From NCBI GenBank assembly GCA_020631735.1, contig CM036162.1, positions 87,927,852 through 87,991,851 on the forward strand: a stretch of 64,000 nucleotides of DNA, read 5' to 3'. The translations under genes were made by a program, and so were the position numbers. Source of the DNA: Saccharum officinarum (Eukaryota; Streptophyta; Magnoliopsida; Poales; Poaceae). The notes below the pieces were generated by a model that saw only the letters and a program-made list of their open reading frames with translations, was not told where the DNA came from and ran no database searches. Positions within the stretch are counted from its first letter, which is position 1, and every line of letters starts with the position of its first letter. This document shows positions 11,781-21,855 of this stretch, in pieces.

Positions 11781-12090
11781 CTTTTTATGCGATGACCGGA
11801 CGCGGTGGTCACATGACCGGACGTGGTGGAGGCAGCATCCGGTCATAGTCCAGTAAGCTCCTGGAACGACCGAACACATCCGATTATGCACGATCAGACG
11901 CTGACAGAGTTCGGTCTTGTTTTGCCCGAAAAACTTAAACGCATGACCGGACGCGGTGGTCAGCAACTGCGCGTCCGGTGCAGCGCCCGGTTAGAGATTT
12001 TGAAGAAAATTCTTCGGGATGACCGGATACGCTGGTGGACGCCAGGACCGGACGCGGTGGTCAGAAGAGACGTGTCCGGTGCAGCGTCCA
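11781..12090 (-). promoter_or_regulatory. Internal promoter-like module: palindromic array plus TATA-like box
   Basis: Three close copies of TGACCGGACGCGGTGGTCA (11793, 11944, 12046) and several shorter versions are followed on the minus strand by CATAAAAA (11782-11789) and a GC-rich leader running to the third ORF. The layout copies that of LTRs A and B: array, then TATA box, then leader. It may be an internal promoter or the remains of an LTR with unrecognisable ends. Confidence 0.5.
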
Positions 12091-12585
12091 GTCGCTGTTT
12101 AACGCCTTTCTTCAATCCGATCTTCGACGCGACTTCTCCCAATCAAGTTCCAATTCAAAGAGACTCAAATAAACACCAATTGGAACCTGATATAAGTGAC
12201 CTCACTCAAACCCTCAAGATTTTCAAAATATTTTGCCTTAGGCAAGTATTATTTTTAGGAAAATACACAATAAACACCCGAGGAGCAACATATGGCCATG
12301 CAATAAAGTTTATGAACCCTTGGGAGCTTCAAATGCTCTCTTTATTCATGGACAAACACAGAGGTTACTCAAAACTTAACCAAAAAGAAACGACAAAGCA
12401 ACAACCAAGCATATGCAATGCAAAGCGAGAAAGGAAGACTAGGTTGCTTGTCAAGTTTGATCCACGTTTAGGCTTTTTCACTCCTCCTAAGGAGGGTTAT
12501 CGTAACCGTGTTAGACAAGTTCTAGATGCATTGCGGGGAATTAAACATGACATATAAACAATGCAATGCAAGGGACAACACAGGC
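12091..12585 (-). other. Spacer between Copia B pol and the promoter-like module
   Basis: AT-rich sequence, no supported ORF on either strand. A plus-strand frame through it is open by chance. No polypurine tract of the AAGGGGGAG type is seen, so the 3' LTR does not start here. Confidence 0.6.
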
Positions 12586-13589
12586 TCATTTTTTAAAGTT
12601 ACTAGAGTCAAGCACATTTAGTTCACTTCTCAACCTACAAAAGGTAGCCTCATCTAAAGGTTTAGTAAAGATATCCGCTAATTGATTTTCACTTCTTACA
12701 CCTTCTAGTGATATATCATTTTTAGCAACATGATCTCTTAGAAAGTGGTGGCGGATATCAATATGCTTGGTGCGTGAGTGTTGTACCGGATTATTAGCAA
12801 TTTTAACGGCACTTTTATTGTCACATAAAAGCGGCACCTTTTTAAGAACAACTCCATAGTCTAGGAGGGTTTGTTTCATGTATAAGATTTGTGCACAACA
12901 AGCCCCGCGGCAATGTATTCCGCCTCGGCGGTGGACAAAGCCACACTATTTTGCTTCTTAGAAGACCAAGATACTAAGGACCACCCAAGCAAATGGCATC
13001 CTCCGGATGTGCTTTTTCTATCAATTTTGCAACCGACATAATCCGAATCAGAATAGCCAACTAGTTGGAATCTAGCTCCTTTGGGGTACCAAAGACCGAT
13101 GCTTGGGGTGTACTTAAGATACCTTAAAATTCTTTTCATGGCACTTAGGTGAGGTTCTTTAGGGCACGCTTGAAAGCGAGCACACATGCACACACTAAAC
13201 ATGATATCAGGCCTAGATGCGGTAAGGTACAACAAGCTACCAATCATAGAGCGGTAAAGAGTTTGATCGATTGGTTTACCTCCCTCATCTAGGTCGAGAT
13301 GTCCATTGGATGGCATTGGGGTCTTGATTGGCTTGCATTCTTTCATCTTGAATCTTTTGAGAAGATCCTTGGTATACTTTTCTTGAGAGATAAAAATCCC
13401 TTCTCTCATTTGCTTGACTTGAAAACCAAGGAAGAATGTTAGCTCACCAATCATTGACATCTCGAACTCCTTTGACATCAATTCACTAAATTCTTTGCAA
13501 TAATCTTCATTTGTTGACCCGAAGATGATATCATCAACATAGACTTGACAAATGAAGATCTCTCCATTAAACTTCTTAGTGAATAGTGT
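12586..13589 (-). pseudogene. pol: Copia B pol, C-terminal part: end of RT and RNase H
   Basis: This is the downstream half of the RT split by the Gypsy element. From 13589 it reads FTKKFNGEIF, the YVDDIIFGS catalytic box (about 13535), the RT thumb, and RNase H with STAEAEY and SENQLADIFTKPLDE, ending at TAA 12586. A one-base loss near 12895, after the conserved AAG, moves the last 97 codons into another frame. The upstream half ends with KVDTTL at 29010, so the two halves join without loss once the Gypsy element and one AGTGT are removed. Confidence 0.9.
13585..13589. repeat. Left target-site duplication of the Tat-type element (AGTGT)
   Basis: AGTGT immediately before the LTR start is repeated at 29005-29009 immediately after the other LTR end. 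This proves insertion of one intact unit. Confidence 0.97.
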
Positions 13590-14721
13590 TGTCGGTACCA
13601 ACAGTACGGGGGTACCCACAGCCATCGCTAATAAAAAACTAAAACGACTGAAACCGCGATAAAAGACAGCCTGCCTCGACCGCGTATCCAGTCCGCCTCG
13701 TACGAGGCCCGCTCGACGGGGCGCCTCGACCGCGCCCCGGCTCCGACTCGTACGAGGCCCACTCGACGGGGCGCCTCGACCGCGCCCTGTCTCGTACAGC
13801 AAGAAACCTCGACGGCGCTCCGTCCCGCGCGAGGCTCGTCCGCCCACTGGGAAAAACTCCGACTCGCGTGAGCCCGGGTCGAGCGCCTCGACTCCTTCAC
13901 TTTACCTACCCCAGGACAAAAGCCAGAGCATTTAATGCGGTTACCAACTACCACCCACCGGCATGGCTGCAACCAGGATCGACGTGGGAACAATGCCCAT
14001 GTCAGATCACACTGTTTTACCGCCCATCCCGTGATGGGAGGTGAAACCCGTCACTATACCCACCTTACCGCGCACTGTTTACCATCGATCACCCTCGAGG
14101 GAGGATAAGACAAGGCCCCTTCTCCGCGATCTCGGGGATTCGGCCTTATCTGTCCGGTCTCGACCTGGCCTCGACCCAACCTCGACGCTCGGCACAGTTC
14201 AACGGCAAGGGAAGGACGGTATGGCACGGCGCTCCGAGTCATTTCGCTGTCTCGTCTCCCATGACGCCATGGTGTCCAGGGATGGCCGGCCATTCCTCGA
14301 GCACGTCGCTACGGTCAGCTCAACAGGAATCGACAAAACATCACCTCAAGGCTCCCCGTCGTCTTGGCCTCCTCTCGCCCTATAAAAGGGCAGGCCAGGG
14401 TTCTACAACGGGGACGGGAGAATGAAGGACAACAACAGATAACGAAGAAAAACAAGAGATTGATACCTCAAGCAACCACCCTTGTCCCTTTTTCCTCTCT
14501 TTGAGACTTGGGCTCGACGCCCTCTCTCGCATGCTTGTAACCCCTACATGAGCACCTCGGTGCAAGGAAATACAAACTTCTCCCCCCCCCGCTGGACGTA
14601 GGGCCTTCTTTTGCCCGAACTAGGATAAACCCTCGTGTGTTCTCCTTGCATCACCATCCAGGAAAGAGACACGCAGCATTTACTCGTTGGTTTAGGACCC
14701 CCACGGGTCCGAACACCGACA
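13590..14721 (+). repeat. 5' LTR of the Tat-type element
   Basis: Starts TGTCGG and ends CCGACA, a 6-bp terminal inverted repeat. A TATAAAAG box is at 14381-14388. It is rich in CCTCGAC and CTCGAGG words shared with the rest of the element. Confidence 0.96.
14381..14388 (+). promoter_or_regulatory. TATA box of the Tat 5' LTR
   Basis: TATAAAAG in GC-rich context about 340 bases before the LTR end. The identical box in the 3' LTR is at 28665-28672. Confidence 0.8.
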
Positions 14722-14723
14722 GT

Positions 14724-14740
14724 TGGCGTGCCAGGTAGGG
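14724..14740 (+). other. Primer binding site of the Tat-type element
   Basis: TGGCGTGCCAGGTAGGG begins two bases after the LTR, beginning with the TGG expected opposite a tRNA CCA end. The tRNA was not identified. Confidence 0.75.
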
Positions 14741-14782
14741 GATCGCTGCGTGCCAACGTCGCTTTCTCGCCTTTTTTCCTGG

Positions 14783-17080
14783 ATGGCTGACCCCGAACGC
14801 CCTATTCTGTTGGCCACGGTCATCTGGTTCGGGAGTTTGGAGTTCATGTCGCTTGGCTACGGCTATGATATGGTCCTACTTCCACCTAGGCACCCAACCG
14901 ACGAGGACTACGAGCTCTCCCAGCCCGGGGGAGCAATCCACCGATACCGTCGCTCTAGGCGGGCGCGGGCCGCCCGACGACGACGAGCCCGGCACAACCA
15001 CCGTCTTCACCTCGCGGAGGGCGATGGGGTCCCCCGGTCCGGCACCCCCTAGCCAGGCACCAGCCTAGACCTCCTTGTGGAAGGTTTGGGTAGGACGAGC
15101 TTGACTGAGGGTAACATGCCAACGGGGAATCCCGCCGCTCCCCCGTCCGGTGAGACACCGCTGTCCGGAGCATCCATTTCGGCACGGGCAGCAACATCTC
15201 CATCACCATTCCCATTTGGGCTAGACTCGGCTGCCCGGGTGTACGCATCTTCCGTGAGCACTCGCATGAGTGCTTATGAGGAACTCCCCGGGCACCATCT
15301 ACGCTCCACTCTGGACCTCGTTGCATCCACACCGGCTTCTGATTATCAGGACTCTACGGAGACACAGGAAACAGAGCCCCATGTGACTACTTCCCAACGT
15401 CACAACCCCCGTGACGATTTGCAACGGCCACACATTCCCCCGTCATACTACTACTTTGGTGCTCCTGACTCCGACCCGGCTGACGACACCTATGATCCGA
15501 CCCGTGAATGCTTCAACATCGACATTGAAAGCACTTCAGAATCAGAGGACGAAGAGCCAGTCGAAGGAAGGTACATGCCACCCCATGTCGAGCTTCCTAC
15601 TGAGCGAGACGATCCTCAGTTCCTTGCGGATCAAGGAGCACAGCTCGAGCAGATTCGCGAGTTGCAGGACAGGCTTGACGAGGAACGGGAAAACTTGGAC
15701 CTACTCCAACAAACCCTCGAGCGTGAGCGTGCAGAACGCGCACTTGGTGGGAGAGCTCGCGAAAGAGCTCGCGACGTCAACCGTCGCATCGACGAGGACC
15801 GGGTGGTCGACCCCCTGGTTTTCGCTTGAGCCAGCCATAACATCGTCGCCGCCGCCATGCTCCTCCGCAACATGCCCGAGCCGTCAAACCCCGATGCCCG
15901 TCGGGCTCGGGATGAAATCCGAGAACTCCTCAAGACCGCCGCCATGCAGCAGGCCGAGAGCTCCGCCTCGAGGCGACGCGAGGTAGCCTCGGAGCGGATC
16001 ATCGAGCCCTCCCGACAGGAGAGAGAAGCCTCGGTTCACCCCGAGCCTGCCCGGCGAAACCGGGTAGCTCTGTCCCCTGAGCTCACCACCAACGACCACG
16101 AGCCTCGAGACACCCGTGGCAACATCGTCGAGCGCCGCACGCGCAAGCACGGTGACGGCGTGCCTCGAGGCTACCACATCCACAGGGGCGGACGCTATGA
16201 CAGTTCGAAAGATCGAAGCCCTTCACCCGAGCCTCCGGGTCCTCGGGTCTTCAGTAAGGCTATCCATGAGACGGTGCTCCTGGCTCGGTTTCGCTCCCCC
16301 ACGACTCTCACCAAGTACAACGGCGAAACCAAACCCAAACTTTAGCTCGCCGATTTCCGCTTAGCGTGTCAGCTGGGCGGGGCCACCGATGATCGGGTCA
16401 TCATTCGACAACTCCCCCTGTTCCTCTCCGACACCGCCCGAGCCTGGCTCGAGGATCTCCCACCTCGACAGATCCATGACTGGGATGATCTCATGAGGGT
16501 GTTTGAGGGAAATTTCAAGGGGACCTACATGCGCCCCGGCAACTCGTGGGACCTCTAGAGCTGTAAGCAGAAACCAGGTGAATCCCTCCGGGATTACATC
16601 CGGCGCTTCTCCCGGCAGCGTACCGAGCTCCCCAACGTCACTGACTCCGACGTAATTATGGCCTTCCTCTCCGGCACCACCTGTAAAGAGTTGGTCCGAG
16701 AATTGGGCCGTAACACTCCGCTCACTGCCAACGGGTTAATGGACATTGTCACCAACTTCGCCGCCGGCGAGGAGGCGGTTGGTGCAATCTTTGGTGGCAA
16801 CCCGGAGAGGGGGGAGCAGAAGGTCGACGATCCCGCGAACTCCACCCGGGGCTCCAAGAGAAACAACCGCAAGAAGAAGAAAGGCCAGTAGGGCAAGCTC
16901 GAGGCCCCGGCCGACGAGCTCGTCGCTGCTACCGAGCACAAAAAGCCTCGAGGCCCCTCTGGCGGGGGCATCTTCGACAAAATGCTCAAAGAACCATGTC
17001 CCTACCACAAGGGACTTACTAACCATAACCTCGTAGACTGTCATATGCTTCGCAGGTACTTCGGGGGTGCCAGCGTCAAG
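14783..17080 (+). pseudogene. gag: Tat gag, with nonsense codons
   Basis: ATG 14783 opens a short basic frame. The main gag runs in one frame from about 15077. It has an acidic, Ser/Pro-rich N terminus, a coiled-coil-like region around 15610-15790, an arginine-rich stretch, and the retrotransposon gag core around 16250-16760, with ARAWLEDLP and LRDYIRRFSRQR motifs. A Lys-rich segment and a histidine/cysteine cluster (CPYHKGLTNHNLVDC, about 17000-17045) stand in place of a CCHC knuckle. In-frame stops: TGA 15827, TAG 16343, TAG 16556, TAG 16889. The first segment joins the second only by a frame change near 15050. Confidence 0.85.
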
Positions 17081-19364
17081 AAGGACGACAAGAAGGAGGA
17101 CCCTAAGGGTGACGATAAGGATGAGGAATTCCCCGAGATCCATGACTGCTTCATGATCTACGGAGGGCCCTCGACCCGCCTCTCGGCGCGCCAGCGCAAG
17201 CGAGAACGGCGCGAGGTTTTCTCCATACAAATGGCAGTCCCCCGCTTCCTTGATTGGTCTGCGGTGGCCATCACTTTCGATCGTGACGACCACCCAGACC
17301 ACGTCCCTAACCCGGGAGTCTATCCGCTCGTTGTTGACCCCGTCATCGCCAACACACGCCTCACCAAGGTGCTCATGGATGGCGGAAGCAGCCTCAACAT
17401 CATCTACTCCCAGACCCTCAACCTTCTGGGGGTCGAGAGAGCGCGCCTCCAACCTAGCGTCGGGGGCTTCCACGGAGTCGTGCCAGGGAAACGGGCGGAA
17501 CCCCTTGGACGGGTCGATCTACCCGTTTGTTTTGGCACACCGGCCAACTTCCAAAAGGAGACTCTCACTTTCGAAGTGGTCGGATTCCGTGGAACGTACC
17601 ACGCTATCCTGGGGCGCCCATGCTACGCCAGGTTCATGGCGATCCTGAACTACACCTACCTCAAGCTCAAAATGTCAGGCCCAAACGGTGTCATCACTGT
17701 AGGGCCCTCATATGAACATGCCTACGAGTGCGACGTCGAGTGCGTCGAGCACGGCGAGGCTGTTTTGGCGTCGGCGATCTTGGCTGCAGACCTCGATGGT
17801 CTCGCCAATGCGATTCCCGACCCAAAACGCCAAGCCGGCAGCTTCGAGCCCACCGAAGATGTCAAACTCGTACCCCTCGACCCTGCTGATCCCAAAGGAA
17901 AGGCACTGAGCATCAGCGCCGCCCTCGATCCTAAATAGGAAGCAGTGCTCATCGACTTTCTCCGCGCAAACGTCGACATCTTTGCGTGGAGTCCCTCGGA
18001 TATGCCAGGCATACCCAGGGAAGTCGCCGAGCACGCCTTGGAGATCCAGGCCGGATCCAAACCGGTGAAGCAACGCCTGCGTCGCTTCGATGAGGAGAAG
18101 CGCAGGGTCATCGACGAGGAGATACACAAACTGTTGGAGGCCGGATTCATCAAGGAGGTTCATCATCCCGAGTGGCTAGCTAATCCTGTATTAGTTAGGA
18201 AAAAGAGTGGGAAATGGAGGATGTGTGTAGACTACATCGGTTTAAATAAAGCATGTCCAAAAGTTCCCTTTCCTTTGCCACGCATTGACCAAATCGTCGA
18301 TTCCACTGCGGGATGTGAAACTCTCTCATTCTTAGATGCATACTCCGGCTACCACCAAATCAAAATGAAGGAGTCCGACCAGCTTGTGACTTCATTCATC
18401 ACCCCGTTCGGCATGTATTGCTACGTTACGATGCCCTTCGGTCTCCGGAACGCGGGGGCTACGTACCAGCGATGCATGCAACATGTTTTCGGAAAGCACA
18501 TCGGGTCGACCGTCGAGGCTTATGTCGACGACATCATTGTCAAAACCAAACAAGCCGATGATCTGGTCAGCGACCTCGACGTCGCGTTCAAATGCCTTTG
18601 GGCAAAAAAATATCAGACTCAACCTAGAGAAATGCGTCTTTGGCGTCCCACGAGGTATGCTTTTAGGGTTCATCGTATCCAAATGTGGCATCGAGGCCAA
18701 CCCTGAAAAAATCTCTGCAATAACCAAGATGGGCCCCATCCGAGATCTGAAGGGCGTACAGAGGGTCATAGGTTGCTTGGCGGCACTCAGCCGTATCATT
18801 TCGCGCCTCGGCAAAAAAGCACTCCCCCTGTACCGTCTCTTGAAGAAATCGGAGCACTTTTCCTAGACTCTTGAGGCTGAGGAGGCTTTCACAAAACTCA
18901 AGGCCACACTCTCTAACTCACCAATCCTCGTCCCTCCAACCCCGAGGGAACCACTCCTACTCTATGTCGCCGCGACATCACAAGTAGTCAGTGCTGCCCT
19001 GGTTGTCGAACGGGCCGAGGAAGCACGTGCCTTGCTTGTCCAGAGGCCGGTCTATTTCATTAGCGAGGTCCTCTCAGAAACCAAGATTCGATACCCACAG
19101 ATCCAGAAACTGCTATATGCCGTCATCCTAACGCGGCGCAAGCTCCGACACTACTTCGAGGGTCACCCGATTACTGTGGTTTCTTCTTTTCCCTTAGGAG
19201 AGATAGCCCAGAACCGGGAAGCCTCGGGTAGGGTTGCCAAATGGGCAGTCGAACTCATGGGCGAGACCTTGTCCTATGCGCCGCGAAAAGCTATCAAGTC
19301 ACAGGTATTAGCAGATTTCCTGGCTGAGTGGACCGACACCCAACTCCCCCCTGCACAGCTTTAG
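17081..19364 (+). pseudogene. pol: Tat protease, reverse transcriptase and RNase H
   Basis: The protease has VLMDGGSSLNIIY (about 17370-17410), the variant DGG active site usual in this clade. RT begins around 18090 and has WRMCVDY, LSFLDAYSGYHQIKM, TMPFGLRNAGATYQR and the catalytic AYVDD box (about 18515-18530). RNase H follows to about 19350 with LLYVAATS and RRKLRHYFEGH motifs. Lesions: TAG 17936 (fits CAG), a frame change in the A7 run at about 18604-18610 just after the RT catalytic box, TAG 18864 and TAG 19362. Downstream of the A run the frame stays constant to the end of integrase. Confidence 0.92.
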
Positions 19365-19830
19365 GCGGAGCTGTGGACCATGTACTTCGATGGGTCGTTG
19401 ATGAAAACGGGAGCAGGCGCGGGCTTGCTCTTCGTCTCACCCCTCAGGGTTCACATGCGCTATGTCATCCGGCTTCATTTTCCTGCGTCTAACAACATCA
19501 CCGAATACGAGGCGCTCGTCACGGGATTAAGAATCGTCGTCGAGCTCGGGGTCCGACACCTTGACGTTCGAGGCGACTCCCAACTCGTGATCGATCAGGT
19601 CATGAAGAGCTCGAGCTACCGTGACCCCAAGATGGAAGCCTACTGTCAAGAAGTATGGCGCCTTGAGGACAAGTTTCACGGCCTCGAGCTCAACCATATC
19701 GCGCGCAGGTACAATGAGGCCGCCGATGAACTAGCAAAAATTGCGTCCAGTCGAGCTACGGTTCCACCGGACGTTTTCGCAAAAGACCTTCAGCAGCCGT
19801 CCGTCGACCTCGGGCCAGACGGAGGGGTTG
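19365..19830 (+). pseudogene. Tat second (archaeal-type) RNase H domain
   Basis: MYFDGSLMKTGAGAGLLF, NNITEYEALVTGL and LDVRGDSQLVIDQV, then NEAADELAK, supply the D-E-D-D residues of a complete second RNase H between the Gypsy RNase H and the integrase. A duplicated RNase H of this kind defines Tat-lineage elements and is thought to have been acquired from a cellular-type RNase HI. The reading frame is open here. Confidence 0.9.
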
Positions 19831-21176
19831 ACGGGACGTCACTCGACCCTCCACCTGAGGCAGAAGCCCCCTCGACCGGGGCTAAAGCCATGCAGGTGGA
19901 AGACTTGACCCCACCGTCTGACCTCGAGCCTGACTGGCGCGTCCCGTACCTCGACTACCTCATCCGAGGGGACCTCCCCTCGGATAAGACTGACGCTCGA
20001 TGGATCGCACGCCGGGCCAAAACCTTTGTGATCATGGGCGACAGCAGAGAGCTCTACTGCCGTAGCCCTACTGGTATCCTCCAACGATGCATCTCAAACG
20101 AGCAAGGCAGGAACCTGCTCGACGATCTCCACTCGGGGGCTTGCGGTCACCACGTAGCACCTCGAACCCTCGTCGGAAACGCCTTTCGACAAGGATTCTA
20201 TTGGCCGACCGCGGTCTCCGACGCTGTCAAGCTAGTACGCTCCTGCAAGGGTTGTCAGTACTATGCGAGACGAACCCATCTTCCGGCACATGCCCTGCAA
20301 ACTATCTCCATCACATGGCCGTTTGCCGTTTGGGGGCTCAACCTTGCCGGACCATTGAAAAGGACAACTGGCGGCTTCACCCACTTGCTCGTCGTGATCG
20401 ACAAATTCTCCAAGTGGATCGAGGCCCACCCTATCACCAGCATCAGGTCCGAGCAAGCTATGCTCTTCTTCACCAACATTATTCATCGCTTTGGGGTCCC
20501 CAACTGTATCATCACAGACAATGGCACCCAGTTCACTGGCAAAAAGTTTTTGGATTTCTGCGACAGCCACCACATCCAAGTGCTCTGGTCAGCCGTGGCC
20601 CATCCAAAAACAAACGGTCAGGTGGAACGTGCCAATGGCATGGTCCTACAAGGCCTGAAGCCCAGAATCTTTGACAAACTAAATAAACATGGTAAAAGAT
20701 GGGCTGCCGAGCTACCCTTGGTCCTATGGAGCCTAAGAACAATGCCGAGTCGAGCCACAGGGTTCACTCCATTCTTCTGTGTCTACGGGTCCGAGGCTAT
20801 GCTCCCAACCGATATAGAATACGGATCCCTAAGGTTGAAGGCCTACAACGAAAGAAATAACGACGCCACAAGACAGGACGCCCTCGACCAGCTCGAGGAA
20901 GCCCGAGATGTGGCTCTGTTGCATTCTGCTAGGTACTAGCAGGGTCTCCGACACTACCACGACAGACACGTCCGCAAGCGTGACCTCAACGTCGGCGACT
21001 TGGTGCTACGGCGGAACCAAAACACCAAGGGACGGCACAAGCTCACGCCACCATGGGAAGGACCGTACATCATCACAGAAGTACTAAAGCCAGGCACCTA
21101 CAAGCTATCCAACGAGAAGGGCGAAATCCTCACCAACGCCTGGAACATTGAACAGCTACGTCGCTTCTTTCCTTAA
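19831..21176 (+). pseudogene. pol: Tat integrase, first catalytic aspartate changed to asparagine
   Basis: The HHCC zinc finger reads GHHVAPRTLVGNAF then CKGCQYY (about 20145-20270). The core begins WGLNLAGPL near 20325, where family members have Asp in place of this Asn: GAC has become AAC. The second aspartate (ITDNGTQF, about 20515) and the glutamate (TNGQVERANG, about 20610) are intact. TAG at 20937 (fits CAG) precedes the last 78 codons, which end at TAA 21174. The missing metal-binding aspartate should abolish strand transfer even without the stop. Confidence 0.9.
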
Positions 21177-21855
21177 AAAGCCTCGAGGCTCTGTGTTTTC
21201 TTTTTCGTCAATAAAGAATACAGCGATGTTCAGACTTTCATTTCACAGTGAGGAAGGATCGACTCTGCACTCCCAGAATCGACCCTTCCTCGGGGGCTAC
21301 AAGAGGGGAACCCCCCAGTCCTCGAAAAAACTTATGCTCTTTTTTAAATTTAAGAACCGCTTCTTAGATCGACTTTGCTACAAGAGCACCCTAAGGTTCG
21401 AAAGGGCTCCCGAGTCAGGAGTATCACCTACGCCTCCGAGGCTACGGTACCTCCACTCACCCCTCACACCTTTTAGAGGTGCGACTTCATGCTAAGGAGA
21501 TCTAAATAACGGTTCCTAACTTTGAAAAAGGACATACCCCCTGTCTCTTAGATCAGGCTCACACGATTTACAAGGCCGCAACATCACCCTGAAGCTCGAG
21601 GGTGGTCGAGCCGTGAGATCACTTACGCCCCTGAGGCTACGGTACCTCCACTCGCTCCCTTACGCCAAAGGATGCAGCTGCGTGCTAAGTAAATCACGCG
21701 AGAACATGATCCAAGCGATAAAGGGAAGAAAAGCTCGAATAAAACTAAATCAACCACGAACCGGTTTATGTTTCGAGTTTTTAGGCCTTCGAGGTCACCA
21801 CGACCAAAATTCGAAATGCTAACTTATTACATGGGCCTTCATGCCCAGATTTGGC
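21177..21855 (+). other. Tat region between pol and the antisense gene
   Basis: No supported ORF. A unit with GAGGCTACGGTACCTCCACTC occurs twice about 190 bp apart (about 21426 and 21619). TCCTCGGGGGCTAC at about 21288-21301 matches the terminal polypurine tract pattern and may be an internal (central) PPT. Confidence 0.55.

Noticed and set aside
11823..12557. 244-codon plus-strand frame
   Set aside because: It runs antisense through the palindromic array and spacer of Copia B, has no domain, and its opening follows from the repeat's composition.
13585..14721. 13590-14721 as a solo LTR
   Set aside because: The matching LTR at 27874-29004 and shared AGTGT show that it is the 5' LTR of one complete insertion.
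15411..15986. 191-codon frame overlapping the Tat gag
   Set aside because: Shadow of the gag frame; no independent composition or motif support.
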